A stretch of 64,000 nt of DNA from Dipylidium caninum (lineage: Eukaryota; Platyhelminthes; Cestoda; Cyclophyllidea; Dipylidiidae), in assembly GCA_017562135.1 (NCBI GenBank), contig QEYB01000821.1, forward strand, positions 1-64,000, in the 5' to 3' direction. Below are positions 12,781-23,764 of this stretch, in pieces. How positions within the stretch are numbered: position 1 is the first letter of the stretch; each line of letters starts with the position of its first letter. A program made the translations under genes and the position numbers. The notes under the pieces are model-generated. The model was given only the letters and a program-made list of their open reading frames with translations. It made no database searches and was not told the DNA's origin.

Positions 12781-13062
12781 CTAAATGGATAGGAGCCACA
12801 GAGCAGCTACTCGTTTGTCAACATGGGAATAAAGGCGATCCGATTGCCTATTTGACAGGGAGGCCAATGGAGGTGGTGAACTCAACAGAGTCGATTGTTC
12901 CGTTTTCTCGCGCAAAACTTTCTGGGCGACCGTGAACTTGGTGAAGTCCTCATCTTTCCGCAGATCGACAATGCCGAAGGTGGGATGCATGAGTGAGAAG
13001 GGTCTTCCAAATAGCTGACATTGTGGTCTGCGGTCGAAATATATTGCCTGTTTAACTACCAA
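12781..13062 (-). other. Candidate exon of module M, unknown function
   Basis: The minus-strand frame includes Asp-Leu-Arg-Lys-Asp-Glu-Asp-Phe-Thr-Lys-Phe. The inverted partner (16285-16521, +) keeps most of this reading with one frame change, and more diverged copies lie at 20790-21060 and 37560-37760. Conservation between the two arms is as high in noncoding parts, so it does not by itself prove coding. The Asp/Glu-rich helix vaguely resembles the C-terminal half of family A exon 3. Confidence 0.3.
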
Positions 13063-13430
13063 ACTCGCGCGTTTTTCGTGAATTTTGGGGATTTATGGTA
13101 GTGGTTGTGGCTGGTTATCAAACAATAATTTGTCCTTGTAGGTGGTAAGGACACCGCCGACGGTTAGGTGAAAAACAGTCTTCCGGCAACGCATAGGAAC
13201 AAAATGTTCCTGATCCAAATGCAGGCATTCAAGTATTTTTGTACATGGTTTTCAAGGGAAGTAAGAAATCGCCGTTTGGTTTGGAATGCTTTGACTATAT
13301 GTCCTTCAAGACCTGATTAAAATTCATCAGAAAAGTATTAAAAAGGGTTGTTTCAAGAGAACTAGGGTTTGACTCGAAGTGAAGAGGCTGCTGCTTATTG
13401 ATATGCGGATGCAGCATACAGTAAGGGATA
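13060..13430 (+). repeat. Dispersed repeat R2, copy a (family A 3' flank)
   Basis: Diverged direct copy of 42240-42710. Both contain TTTATGGYAG...TTGTGGCTG, a GATTAAAATTCATC block and a GAAGAG...CTG...TTATTGA block. Both lie on the 3' side of a minus-strand family A locus, so the repeat probably travels with the gene unit. Confidence 0.7.
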
Positions 13431-13456
13431 ACTGCTCGCGTTAGGCAGCAGCCATT

Positions 13457-14188
13457 CTAAACCAGTCGACATGCTGCACTTGAAATGGAGGAATTAACGG
13501 CCAACACACAATTCCTTCGAATGCTCTCCTTGAGATTTGCCTAAGACACATCTTCAACTCTATTAACCACTTGATATTTCTTAGCTTAGAGCACAGTGAT
13601 TTTTTCACACCAATGACTTATCAACTCGAATAGTCCTGTAACTCAAATGCCTCGATGATGTGTAGCACCGTGGTGTATTGTGCTGGAAAAGAGCAGAATG
13701 AAGGGCGCAAAATAGGTCAGGAACATTACCTTTGGCCTCTTTTGGCAGGCAGGACGAGGTCCAAGATGATTCGTTTTCCATACCATTGAAATTTTCAAAA
13801 CTCAACCGACACTTCACGACAACATCGGGCAAGAATTATCCACTAATTGGAGTTTCCTCAAATTGTAGTCAATGTCGGTTCTGGGTATGTCTCCAATCAG
13901 CATACTCCTGAAGTCTTCGTAGGCTAAGTGCTGCAATTTTTCAATACGTCTTGAGCCCCACTGGCGATGCTTCAATTGGCTGACAAGGTAACTGTGTGAC
14001 GAGAGAGGTGCGCATCGTTTAAGGGTTGAATACAATGCAGTAGATGAAGCGTCAGGCGATGCAATGGAAAGATAAGAAATTACCTGCGCCCTCTGGAAGT
14101 GGTGACATAAATTGTCGCGCGCGTGTCACTCACGAATGTAGGTAGGAGGTGAGGAGGCGAGTAGATAGGCTGTCACGAAAATCAACAT
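13457..14188 (-). pseudogene. Family A secreted-protein pseudogene (locus 3), three exons
   Basis: All three exons keep recognisable splice sites: exon 1 at 14188-14084 with a GTAATTT donor, exon 2 at about 13991-13730 with a GTAATG donor, and exon 3 at 13682-13457 after a TTCCAG acceptor. Exon 1 begins Met-Leu-Ile-Phe-Val-Thr-Ala-Tyr-Leu-Leu. One G is missing compared with the copies at 24723 and 22859, so the signal peptide runs into TGA. Exon 2 keeps the helix with Phe-Arg-Ser-Met-Leu-Ile-Gly but then degenerates, and exon 3 is frameshifted at the Gly-Ala-Tyr motif. It is inactive, but intact enough to show gene structure. Confidence 0.75.
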
Positions 14189-14231
14189 TATGCAAAATCT
14201 GTCTTCACGAAGACCTCCTCCATCCTCCTCA

Positions 14232-14239
14232 TTTATATA
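14232..14239 (-). promoter_or_regulatory. TATA box of locus 3
   Basis: On the minus strand this reads TATATAAA and starts 51 nt before the ATG at 14188. The spacing agrees with the boxes at 22905-22912, 24670-24676, 32004-32011, 42767-42774 and 48265-48272. Confidence 0.65.
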
Positions 14240-14279
14240 GGCCTTAACGGCAAGTGCATCTGTTCAGTTGGGTCAACAG

Positions 14280-14640
14280 GATGTGGTGTGCATGGTGTTT
14301 GCTTATTCGTGCTCCACCTTAGGGACAATGGAAACTAGTTTGTCGGACAAACAATACTGCTCCTAAAATAGCTTTGTTGACCTCCTAACATGCCCCGATT
14401 TTTGGGCCATGCTTCAGAGAGTGTGGTCGTTGCTTTGCCATGGATGTGAGCGCGAGTCCAATCGAGTTTGCTGGTAGCGTCACCTCAAGTTGACGCAATT
14501 AGAGAGTGAGAGCAGCGTGTTTGTCGCTCAGAAATATCTTTCGCCAAATTTGTCTAAGGAATTCCACTTATATATGAATTGGAGCATTTCCCCAGATGAC
14601 CTAAACTTGCTTTGCTGAACACTACGTGTCGACATTTCGC
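14280..14640 (-). promoter_or_regulatory. Conserved family A upstream block
   Basis: This stretch upstream of locus 3 is a diverged copy of the blocks upstream of the other loci (22930-23310 on -, 24270-24650 on +, 31690-31990 on +, 51230-51520 on +). Shared strings include one around TTTTGGGCC and CTTTGCCA, and one around CTCAGAAATATCTT. It is duplicated with the gene, so it may hold the promoter-proximal region, but no specific factor site is assignable. Confidence 0.55.
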
Positions 14641-15837
14641 ACTCACTCCTGTTAATTGCCATCATCGTGGATTGCATTTAAAATTTTCTGCCGCCGGTGT
14701 TATCATTCACGCCACTGTGGAATCAATGCCAAAGACACGCAGATCTGTGCAACCGACATTCAGGAAAGTGGGTGCATTTTTTACGACTCCTCCAAAAACA
14801 TCCGAAGGATTCCCTCTCCGTGCCAACTGTGAACCCAATGTCGACAGGGGAAGAAGTTTTCCTCGAATGACTTTTAATCGCAAAGCCATAAGCATGGCGG
14901 TTGATAAAAAGGATTTTGCGTCTAATCTGGATTAACTCGTTCTATTCCACCATCTCTCCTTGCATCTCCTCAGACCATTCCACTTTCCCTTCTAGGGATT
15001 TTGAATCACACAACCGTCGATGCCTCTGCTAGTCACCTCTCTCTTGACCATCTTTTCTAGGCGCATGTTTGATTAACATCACTGGCAACTGCAACTGCAA
15101 AATTTGGCAAAACGAACAATGTTGGGCGACAAAGATTCATGCACTGCCCTGTCAAATTCAATCTCAGTTCAATTATACACCCTCTTGGTATGATATTGTC
15201 TCGAGCTCGAAGCGCGAGTCTCATGCATTCTCAAGGGTTTTGAATTTACCTTTTCTCTAGTGCCGAGGACATTGGCACGAGTCATATTGTGTGTGGTGGA
15301 AAAAGGGAATTCTACTTTGCTTCGCCGCAAGGAACCGACCACACCGGAAATGGGGTCCTGGTTGCACGCGTTATTTTTTGTGATCATTGGTTTTAAACTC
15401 AAGACGAGAGCTTACGACAGCCGCGTTAACTCGCGCGACTGAAGGGAAAAAAAAGGGGCACAGGCCTGGTAATCGGCATATTTCATCGTAAGTCTGGTGT
15501 AAGAGGAGACGCCTCAGAAATACCCGAGTTTGGTCTTGAGAATTCATTTTTTGTATTTGAGAAGAATGTGGCGAAGATAGACTACCGTCTGCCACAGTCA
15601 ACCACCATGAGGTGACTGAGAAGGAGCACTAATGTATCGAATAAATGGGGAAACTTCGAACGCTGTCACCGAAGTTGTCGTTCTTGTTATTAATTTCCTG
15701 GGAGAAGGTGAAAACAACTTATACTACACACTACACGTTGCTTCAGGGGAAGGCTGCCGGCTCTCGAAATCAAATGAATGAATTAGGCTCATTTTCTTAC
15801 TACTAGAAATGTAAAGAAATACTTCGCAGTAGTGTGT
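14641..15837. other. No gene supported
   Basis: An open frame at 14612-14935 (+, 107 aa) has no recognisable domain and begins inside the conserved upstream block. About 15540-15610 resembles 54430-54500, the edge of a repeated segment in the 54 kb region. Nothing else can be supported. Confidence 0.4.
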
Positions 15838-16320
15838 CAGTCGCGCAAGTGAACAGAAGCCGCAACGAGGAAAAAACTACATGGTATCTTGGCGGTAGTT
15901 TCTACTAGCGAGACTTGAAAAGCACCATCTATTTAATTAGAAAAGCTTTCACCCTCAGCCCACGATACCTATAATAAGACTGGAATGCTGGCTAGTTGGA
16001 AGACTCTTTCTCATTGCATGCTTTGCGAGATAGCAGAAACTACATTTTGGCCTCCATTTGGAAGAGAATAACAGCACACCAGGTTGCGATTTACGGCCTA
16101 GAACTGAGAGACTCCCGACAATCCCTTCATATAAGATCTTCACTTGGAAAATGAACTGAAGCCGCAACGGGGAAGTCTACATGGGTGTCCTGACGGTGGT
16201 TGCTACTTTCGAGACTTGAAAAGCACCATCAAACTCTCCATTTCGATGGTCAAATCTGTCCCGTAAGACTGCAAAGTCAGCTATTTGGAAGACCGCCTTC
16301 TCACTCCGATGCATTCCCAC
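15838..16320 (+). repeat. Tandem duplication, module M 5' part
   Basis: About 15838-16030 and 16143-16320 are tandem copies. Each contains GAACWGAAGCCGCAACG, a CGAGACTTGAAAAGCACCATC string and a GGAAGAC...TCTCA block. Another diverged copy lies at 37500-37640, and a weaker one at 20760-20830. Confidence 0.7.
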
Positions 16321-16679
16321 CTTCGGCATTTATCGACTCTGCGGAAAGATGAGGACTTCACCAAGTTCACGTGTCGCCCAGAAAGTTTTGCGCGAGAAAA
16401 CGGAACATCGACTCTGTTAGTTCACCACCTCCATTGGCCTCTCCTGTCAATAGGCAATCGGATCGCCTTTATTCCCATGTTTGACAAACGGAGTAGCTGC
16501 TCTGTGGCTCCTATCCATTAGATCATGCGACCATCGGACACACTTACGTGCTTGCCTCAACTGGCCCGTCATTCACTTTGACGTTAAGTACAGGAGCGAA
16601 GGAGGAATGGTCTCTCCGTCCACTCCCCACTCCATCGTCCAACTTTTGCGTCAAGCGTCTCTCTGAGGGATTAGTTGTC

Positions 16680-16870
16680 GGTAGCTAAGGGGGATGGCTT
16701 AACAAAGCCAAGGAGATGTTTATTACACTGCTCTCCCAATACGGTGTGTTTTTTGGGAATCACCAAAATGGTTGAATTTGTTACATGCAACTTTATTTCT
16801 GACAACAACTTTGAACATGATCTTGCATTTCAAGGAAGATTGGTCAGTTTTTTGCATGCGAAACAAATGA
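16680..16870 (+). repeat. Dispersed repeat with copy at 63650-63910
   Basis: Shares AGCCAAGGAGATGTT, the CCCAATAC string and a TTTCTGACAACAACTT string with 63650-63910, and in part with the inverted sequence at 12590-12660. No coding frame is conserved between copies. Confidence 0.6.
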
Positions 16871-17059
16871 CGTCTCCCAAGCCATGACGCGACCTGAGTG
16901 GCAGTGGAACCTTCATGCGTTTGATCTTCCACAAGAGATGTCCTCAGTGCTGTCTTCGTGCCGGCCAGGCATACAACTTGCTAAACCGCCCTCTAGCTAT
17001 TTTAGCGCAGGCCATGTTGATGATGCAAGGACACTCGGGCATGGGAACTTCTACGAAGG

Positions 17060-17420
17060 CATGACGGTTTTTGGTTATTTCTGGAAATACTTTGCCCGTA
17101 TTCTTTTAATTAACATTCAAATGTATATTTAGGCACACCTACATATTACCGCGTGGTGGCCTTTTGAAAGTTTCTGGGTACGCTTTTAGTGGCTGCCGAT
17201 GCGGTAATATTTCGGCGTAAGTACTGACAAAATGCTCACATTCTCGACTCGTATTTAATTTCTTGCAGAATGACAACGGAGCCCACACCATTCTTCAAGT
17301 TTACCATTAGCAGGCTCTAGCAATATATACATCGTCTTTCTGTGCACGGCACAATCTGCGCGGCTGATCTGCCCTGGCTCCTCGATTATGTGACTGGTGA
17401 GATGGTTTGCCTATGAAAGG
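17060..17420 (+). pseudogene. Family A subtype E remnant, partner of 12300-12560
   Basis: A leader-like stretch precedes a GTAAGTACTGAC donor (about 17218), and a TTTCTTGCAG acceptor is followed by the words Asn-Asp-Asn-Gly-Ala-His-Thr-Ile. The frame ends a few codons later. No exon 2 is present between them, as also in the copies at 21444 and 26241. Confidence 0.5.
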
Positions 17421-17938
17421 AACTCAGCACTAACCCTCTGCCCAACGTGAACATAGTCAAATCCTCAATTTTCGCCGTCGAGCATGGTCAATTACCTGTC
17501 TTAGCTAAAGGATGCCAAGCAGCCTATGAACCCGTTGTGGTAGCCCACAATAATGCCCTTTGGAGCCCCTTGTTCGATGCATTTTCCAAATTGACTCTTC
17601 TGGGAGCCCTCATATCCAGGGTGTAGAACCTTTTCTCATGTCTCCTCAGACCGCCTGCCGCGCTGCCAATCTGCAGTTTTATTGGTTTGATTGGCAAGAA
17701 ATGGCAATTTAGGCGTGGCACCGAAGCTACGCTCGTGTGCGGGTGGATGCAATGACTACCGTTCCCCTACTTTATACGCTGATATGCACATGCTGCAATC
17801 GAGTAGACCACCTCTACGGTATGGACACCACGCGCATCATGAGGAGATGTGTATGGCTACTCCAAAACGAAATGATCTATCGCATTAGAGGAGTAGTAAA
17901 CTATGCTGAGTCGGATGTTGGCCATTTCAGTTGATGAG

Positions 17939-18130
17939 GTCCTTGCGTCACACGAAATGAGGCGCGAGCAGTCGTCGATCTCGGTGCCTCTTTTGATAGT
18001 GCCTAAGGTCATTGGTGACTGTGTCTAGCACAGTGAAGTTCAAAAATTCCGGTGCGTGAAACCTCTCCCGCTTATGTGTTATATTAAAATAGACTTCTGA
18101 AGCTCGGTGACAGGACAGTGCAGATTTCAT
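17939..18130 (-). pseudogene. Family A exon-3-like fragment (subtype D)
   Basis: A 60-codon minus-strand frame contains Phe-Leu-Asn-Phe-Thr-Val-Leu-Asp-Thr-Val, which aligns with Trp-Asn-His-Thr-Val-Gln-Asp-Thr-Val of the intact gene and Lys-Asn-Tyr-Ser-Val-Leu-Asp-Arg-Val of the copy at 25249. The Gly-Ala-Tyr motif and the terminal Cys are not seen. It lies in the 790-base segment that interrupts the right arm of inverted duplication I. The identification rests on one short motif. Confidence 0.35.
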
Positions 18131-19287
18131 CGCACGTTCAGTACAGAAGGGGAAAGGAGGCGATATGTACGATCTTTCTCTCAGTTACGTGTCACACACT
18201 ATGACAGCACGAGTCATAAAATAAACTCTACCCGAATATTCCGTCTGTTTCGGAAATAAAGCGGAATGAAATTTCTTCCTTTCGTGAATCCCATTTCTGC
18301 AGAATATTTCATTTATAGATGGGAAATATTGGACCAGTGTTTGACTAACGTGAATTAAACTCAGTTTGGTTAATTTGCCGCCTCTGCATGCAGATAAGGT
18401 AGAGAGCCGAAAAAGCGCTAAATAAACACATGCTACATTGAAGATATAATGTCAAGGTGACGGACAGGACATTTCGGCAGGTGTAATAATGCTTTCGCGT
18501 CAGTTTGTGAGAGATAGACAAAAAAATGGCGTCACAGGGAACTAGGAAGAGAATTAAGCGATCTTCGAGCGAAGAAGCTGGTTACACACGAGCCACCTCC
18601 AGGCAACGCCTCCAAGTTGCCTGAAATTAGGAACTTCTGTCAGCTCGTTTTTCTTGACTAAATCCTTGCTATACCAAAATCGCATATCGGCAACACCGGT
18701 ATAATGCAGCAATGAGGCCCGTCTGGAGGTTGGCCCAGCACAGTCAAGTTCAAAGTTTCGCTGCGAGAAATGTCTCTCGCCAGTGGCAGAACAGTGCAGA
18801 TTTCATCGCACGTTCAGTACAGAAGGGGAAAGGAGGCGATATGTACGATCTTTCTCTCAGTAAAGCGTCACGACTACGACAGCACGAGTCATGCATAAAC
18901 TCTGCCCGAGAATTACGTCTGTTTCGGGAATGAAATAGAATAAAATTTCGTCTCTTCGTGAATCCCATTTCTGCAGAATATTTCATTTATGGATGGGAAA
19001 TCTTGGACCAGTGATTGACTAAAGTGAATCAATCTTGTTTTGGTTAATTTGCCGCCTCTGCATGCAGATGAAGTAGAGAGCCGAAAATGCGCCAGATAAA
19101 CACATGCTCTATTGAAGAATATAATGTCGTGGTAACGGACAGGACATTCCGACAGGTGTGATGATACTTTTCGCGTCAGTATGAGAGAGATAGACAAAAA
19201 AGTGGCGTCACAAGGAAATATAAAAAGAATTAAGAGATCTTTGAGCGAAGAAGCTGGTTACACACGAGCCTCCTCCAAGTAACGCCA
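18116..19287 (+). repeat. Tandem direct duplication, offset about 676 bp
   Basis: About 18116-18610 and 18792-19287 are direct copies. They share a start of CAGTGCAGATTTCATCGCAC, a long block about CCCATTTCTGCAGAATATTTC and an end of GAAGAAGCTGGTTACACACG. The intervening 18611-18791 matches family B sequence. The end of the unit is also family B-derived, so the duplication postdates insertion next to family B. Confidence 0.85.
18554..18740 (-). repeat. Inverted duplication I, displaced outer part; family B fragment
   Basis: Inverted copy of 11640-11880. Together with 16280-17762 it completes the right arm. The same sequence is related to 19860-19990 and 44350-44510, both family B copies. Confidence 0.75.
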
Positions 19288-19854
19288 TCTGCGTGTGTCC
19301 TCGGTGTAGATGTAACTACAGAAAAAAGTGAGTCGGCTGTCGCCTCTCCACCCTTTGATCGCGTCAGCTCTCCAGTTCAGACTGCTTGTTGGACTTTCTT
19401 CATCAATTTCTGACTGCCTCCCTAACCAATTGGAGCCAAAAGCACACGAGAGCTGCACTTGGGAGGTTGATGCCGAACTTTGTTCATCTTAGTGCAGATT
19501 CAGACTAGTGTTGGTGTTCCTGGGACAAGGCGAAATGCAACGGTGACGTCTTCTACGTCCGAGTGGCGAGATATCTTAGTTCCATCAAAATGCTTCGTAG
19601 TTGAATGTTGACAATCACGTCCTGATTACGTTCGTGGCCGCGACGTGTGCGATCGCATCACCAAGCTACGGCGTTGTTTAAGCATACACGCCTCTCGTTA
19701 GTTGAGGAGTAGATTGTTGACCACATCTTCGTTGTGTTTTTCTAACACGCTGGAAGATGGCGTTATTAATTCCCCACTCGAGTATCTCTTCGATGGCTTC
19801 TCCTGTCTTAGAATTATGAGGCGACATGCTAATTGGTACCTTAATGCTCCCCTT
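19288..19854. other. Unannotated stretch
   Basis: No supported exon or second copy. Open frames are short and unremarkable. Confidence 0.4.
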
Positions 19855-20640
19855 TTCTCGTCTCCAAGTTGCCTGAAATTAGGAGCTGCTGTCAGCGCGT
19901 TTTCTTGACTAAGTCCTTGCCCTACCGAAATCGCATATCAGCAACAGTGCTAAGATGCAGCAAGGGGTGGTATTCTTGCCAGATGTCGAAGGAGGGCCGC
20001 CTGGACGCTGCCCAGCAGATTAGATTGTTTCTCCCACCAAACCACAAAAGTCGACAATGGTACCTCTTAATCAGTGGAATGGTGTAAAGACGGCTGCTCT
20101 GCCCCTACCTCTTCTAGACCTTCGATTTCAGCTCTTATTACAGTGAAAATTAGCCTGGATGAAGAAAAAAGATTAAGTGCTCACCTTCCGCGAGAGTGGA
20201 GATTAGCACAAGCTGAGGTTTGACGACTAATGTCGACTGGTGGTTCTCGCGGTTCCGTCTGCAATTGCTCCTCACCACGCTAAGGGAGAGACTGTGACAA
20301 ACCTCTCCTTCGATCACACGTCATCCCGAAGCCCAAGTTGAATCACAATTGACACAGATGGCCATGTTAACGGGTTATTCATTTTTACCCTTTCAAACGA
20401 TGCCACATTGGTGGAGGACAGAATCACAAACCCCTCCTGTCAGCGAGTAGAACCCATGCTACAACCTCAAATTCATATCCACAAATCAATTTCTCTCTAC
20501 ATCACGTTTGTCTGTGAAATGGTTGGAACAGAAGTCCTGTAATCCCCTCTTTTATTGGGGGAGCTTTGATTGTGCTTGAGGACAACGAAATGGTCTTAAC
20601 TCATCTCATAACGATGAACAGCCCTACTACCTACTAGGAT
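19855..20640 (-). repeat. Family B unit, copy 3 (partial, degenerate)
   Basis: Direct copy of 44340-45120, so the coding sense is minus. The exon-like block that is open in the 44.9 kb copy (there 44984-44873) is present here (about 20517-20386), with the same TTTCACAG acceptor, but meets an in-frame TGA three codons in. A GTGAGC donor near 20184 is retained. This is a non-functional fragment. Confidence 0.7.
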
Positions 20641-21049
20641 CTTCATTGTCTTCATTTCCAGCAACACCTGCTTATCTCGTGTGATCACCTCCCTCTCGCA
20701 CCCAATAATGCACAATCTCCTCCTCAACTTTTCTCGTTAGCACATTGTGCCCAGCCAGACTGGTTCTAGTTGCACGCACAAAACGGCGCCAGTAGACTGA
20801 AAAGTTTGCTAATTGAAAGACTCTCTCCAGCCTTTCGGCATTTAATTGCTGAACCAGAAAATACGGGGAAAGAGGTCAATTTGTGCGTTTTCATCAAGTG
20901 TATGGTCACTCAGACAGTTTGTACGAGAAAACGGAACATTCGACTCTGTTGGTGCATCACCTCCATCAGCTTCACTGTCGAAGAAGCCATCGGATCGCCC
21001 TTATTCCCATGTTGAAAAGCTGAGTAGCTGCTCTGTGACTCATATCCAT

Positions 21050-21443
21050 TAAATCATACGACCTAGTTGCTTGCCCAACCGACCCCTCATCGAAATGAAT
21101 TTTTGATGTTAATCGAGGACGAGAGAGAATTGCTTCAGGGGTTTTTGGGTTTGGACCGCATTTTGCACTATGAACGACCGAGGGCAGCCAAATTGAAGGC
21201 AATAGTCTCCCAAGGGCGGACCTCATGTTTTTGTTTGTCACAGCTGGTTGGTGAGGCGGTCAGCAAGGACTGACACTAGTCCTACAAACAATCTAAATTG
21301 GGGAAGTGACGCGGTGAAAGAGTGAAACGATATCAGCAAACATGCGCTGTCGTGTAATTACATCTGCCTGCAGGACATATATGAGCGGCATTACCTGGAG
21401 GAAACGCAAAAAGAAACCAGCCTCTCCCGAAAATTCGGTTTGG
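21050..21443 (+). promoter_or_regulatory. Upstream region shared with the intact gene at 48.3 kb
   Basis: The stretch from about 21150 to 21430 aligns with 48030-48300, directly upstream of the intact family A gene. Shared strings include GGGCGGTCAGCAAAGACTGAC-like sequence, AACARTCTAAA and GAAACCAGCCTCT. It contains a TATATGAG string at 21377 where the 48 kb gene has TATATAAA. Confidence 0.6.
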
Positions 21444-21910
21444 ATGGTGGCCTATTTGGTATCTTTTTGGGTTTCTGGAAATGCCACACCTACACGAACA
21501 TCTTTTATGGCTGATGCGGTGATAATTTGCGAATTTCACGACTATGGAGGTGTAAGTACTGACAAAAGGATAGCATATATTGTCTGGTTAATGATCACTC
21601 ACAGAATGATAATGGAGCCTACACCATCCACGTTACCATTTCGGAGGATCTAGCAATACAATACATCATCTGGCCAAGAATCTGGAATGGGAACAAGGAA
21701 TTACACGGTGCAGGACACCATCTCCATGCGCTTTTTAACTTGTCGGAAGGAGACGCTGCAAACGGTTATTTTGAGGACTTGTAAGAATTTCGTATATGCG
21801 ACTCCTGCAGAGTGAGCCAAGGACCCCACCAACTGATCGGAAAGCCACCTGCCCCCGAATTGTTCATCGTTTCTCCACATTAAACGAGCATTGTGTTGCA
21901 AATTGTCGAT
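21444..21910 (+). pseudogene. Family A pseudogene, subtype E (exons 1 and 3 only)
   Basis: An ATG at 21444 opens a short leader ending at a GTAAGT donor (about 21552). A CACTCACAG acceptor leads to Asn-Asp-Asn-Gly-Ala-Tyr-Thr-Ile at 21605. Spliced in phase 0 this would read 95 aa to a TAA at 21782. The conserved Asn-Tyr-Thr-Val-Gln-Asp-Thr segment and the downstream Arg-Lys-Glu-Thr helix are in a different frame and end at TGA about 30 codons later, so the ancestral exon 3 is frameshifted. Exon 2 is missing. A short product is possible but unlikely to be functional. Confidence 0.55.
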
Positions 21911-22114
21911 GAGCGGCTTGGCGTGGCCTTGTCGAGAACTGGTGTGGGCTGTCTTGACGCTGTTAGCAAGGCGGTTCGCAGATTTTGGTGTTACCCAAAT
22001 AACGCGGAGTTCCGGACAAATACAGTCAATATTCCACATGTAATTACTGCTTTATTGCTACAGAGGTACCATAGAAAAGCGGTGCCGTGAGACGCGTGTC
22101 AGGGAAGAGACATT

Positions 22115-22859
22115 CTAAACCAGTCGACATGAGGCATTTGAAATGGAGAAATTAAAGGTCAGCACAACATTCCTTCGAATGCTCTCCTTGAGAGTTGTCA
22201 AAGACTTATCTTCAACACTATCCAACACCTGGTAGTTCGTAGCTTCGAGCACAGTGACCTCACCCAATGACTTATCAACTTCAAATAGTCCACAAAAAAT
22301 GCCTCGATGTTATAGGCGCCGCGGAATAGGATGCTAGAGAAGGGAAGGATTGAAAAGCGCAAAATATGCCACTGTTAGAGAACATTACCTGCGACACATT
22401 TCAGCAGACTGGATGAGATCAAAGCTGAGCCGTTCTCCTACCACTGAAATTATGAACTCCCGACCCTCCACATCAACGTCGTGCAGAACGGTCCTCCAGC
22501 TGGATTTCCCCAAATCGGCAATCAAATGTCGTGTTCTGGGTATTTCGCCTATCAACATGCTCCTGAAAGTCTCGTAGACCAAGTGCTTCGCAATTCTCAT
22601 TATGTCTTGGACTCAGTAGCGATGGTCGGTGGCTGACATGGTGCTGTTTGGTGAGAGAGATGAATCGTGTGAGAATCGTATACAATGAAGTGAGCGAGGC
22701 ATCAGGTGAGGGGATGAAATTTACGCAAGTACCCGTGAGCACTCTGGAGGTGGAAACATAGACTGTCGAGCGCGTGTCACTCTTCCGGTTGGAGCATGCG
22801 AAGACGGTGAAGTGGGAGGTGAGGAGGCCGAGTAGATGGGCTGTCAGGAAGATCAACAT
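22115..22859 (-). pseudogene. Family A secreted-protein pseudogene (locus 4), palindrome partner
   Basis: Exons: 22859-22733 (127 nt), 22643-22389 (255 nt) and 22333-22115 (219 nt). All splice sites are present, with introns of 89 and 55 bp. Exon 1 is a complete signal peptide beginning Met-Leu-Ile-Phe-Leu-Thr-Ala-His and ending Phe-Ala-Cys. Exon 2 lacks one C in the Thr-Glu-Ser codon run, a base present in the partner at 24939, so a TAA follows almost at once. The rest of exon 2 is open and in correct phase for exon 3. Exon 3 lacks four bases after the Gly-Ala-Tyr motif, a second frameshift, then reads through to a Cys-Arg-Leu-Val stop. It cannot make the full protein. Confidence 0.85.
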
Positions 22860-23413
22860 TGTGCAGACGTCTGCATTCACAAAGGCCTCCTCCAATCCGC
22901 CTCACTTATATAGGCCATAAGAGAAAGTGTATTGATTCAGCTGGGTCAGCAGTGTGGGTGTGTGCTGGTGTGTGTTCACGCCATAACCCAACTTAGCGAC
23001 AGTGGAAACTACTTGATGGAACACAAATACTGGTACCAACTACCTTTGATGACCTCCTAAACATGTCCCCAATTTTGGGCCTTGTTTTAGAGTGTGGTCG
23101 GTGCTTTGCCACGGAGGTGAACGCGAGTCCAAGCGAGTCCATTTGGTGGCGTCACTTCTGTTGCCGCAATTAGGAGAACGAGCAGCCTGGTTTATTGCTC
23201 AGAAATATCTTCCTCTAAATTTACTTAAGAAATCCCTACGATGTTTAGTGCAGGATTTCCCCAGATCCACCTAGATTGCTTCACTCAACACTCCGTGTCG
23301 ACATTTCGCATCCACTTCTTGCTGCCATCGTCATTCAAATTGGCTCAGTTTCCATAACTAACTTTGCTTCTCCTACTTTTCTCCTCCCTTATTACAGCAC
23401 CGAATGTTCTACC
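22430..23413 (-). repeat. Near-perfect palindrome, left arm
   Basis: Inverted copy of 24172-25155. Blocks of 60 bases compared by eye are identical or differ by one base or one single-base indel across promoter, exon 1, intron 1 and most of exon 2. Outside this interval, toward exon 3, similarity drops to the ordinary level between family members. The boundary at about 22430 falls inside exon 2. Confidence 0.9.
22905..22912 (-). promoter_or_regulatory. TATA box of locus 4
   Basis: Reads TATATAAG on the minus strand, beginning 53 nt before the ATG at 22859. It lies in the near-identical part of the palindrome, so the partner has the same box. Confidence 0.7.
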
Positions 23414-23544
23414 CGTTACGCCTCTGCACTCGCTGGGAATGTATCGAATGTCGCGGACTGTATCACATTACTCGAGGGCTTCCACTCACATGGTCGCCTC
23501 CTCAGTTTAATATCCTGCTTGGACGCACAGTAATTTGGAGTAAA

Positions 23545-23720
23545 ACAATTTAAGTAGATCTGAGGAAATGCTCCAGTACATATAGTGGAATTCCTTAAAC
23601 AAATTTAGGGCAACTATTTCCGAGAGCACAACAGGCTGCTCATTCTCCTAATTGAGCTGACAGTAGGGTCATATAGACTCTCGCTCACCTCCATGGCATC
23701 TGCCATCATACTTGTGTGTC
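23545..23720 (+). promoter_or_regulatory. Diverged family A upstream block in palindrome spacer
   Basis: Resembles, in + orientation, the upstream block seen at 24300-24460 and 31690-31830, with shared strings around GCTGCTCATTCTCCTAATTG and CTCACCTCCATGGCA. It lies before the exon-3-like frame at 23765, but no TATA box or exon 1 follows it. Confidence 0.45.
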
Positions 23721-23764
23721 TACCTCAGGTAACCACTTTTACTGATCCCTTTCTTCCCCTTTAG

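Larger units (their letters stand above)
11640..13060 (+). repeat. Large inverted duplication I, left arm
   Basis: This arm matches, in inverted orientation, 16280-17762 and then 18554-18740 on the right. Stretches of tens of bases are nearly identical, for example around the AAAACTGCAGATTGGCAGCG block at about 11955 and its complement near 17670. The spacer is about 3.2 kb. Polymorphic homopolymers such as the G run at 12537-12560 fall inside the arm. Confidence 0.85.
16280..17762 (-). repeat. Large inverted duplication I, right arm (inner part)
   Basis: Inverted partner of 11879-13060. The match stops abruptly at about 17762. The left arm continues without a gap from 11880 down to 11640, and that part is found again only at 18554-18740, so about 790 bases (17763-18553) are extra on this side. 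Confidence 0.8.

Noticed and set aside
22473..22895. 140-codon minus-strand frame starting with a signal peptide
   Set aside because: It continues through intron 1 and then reads exon 2 in the wrong frame. The spliced model with family exon sizes explains it better.
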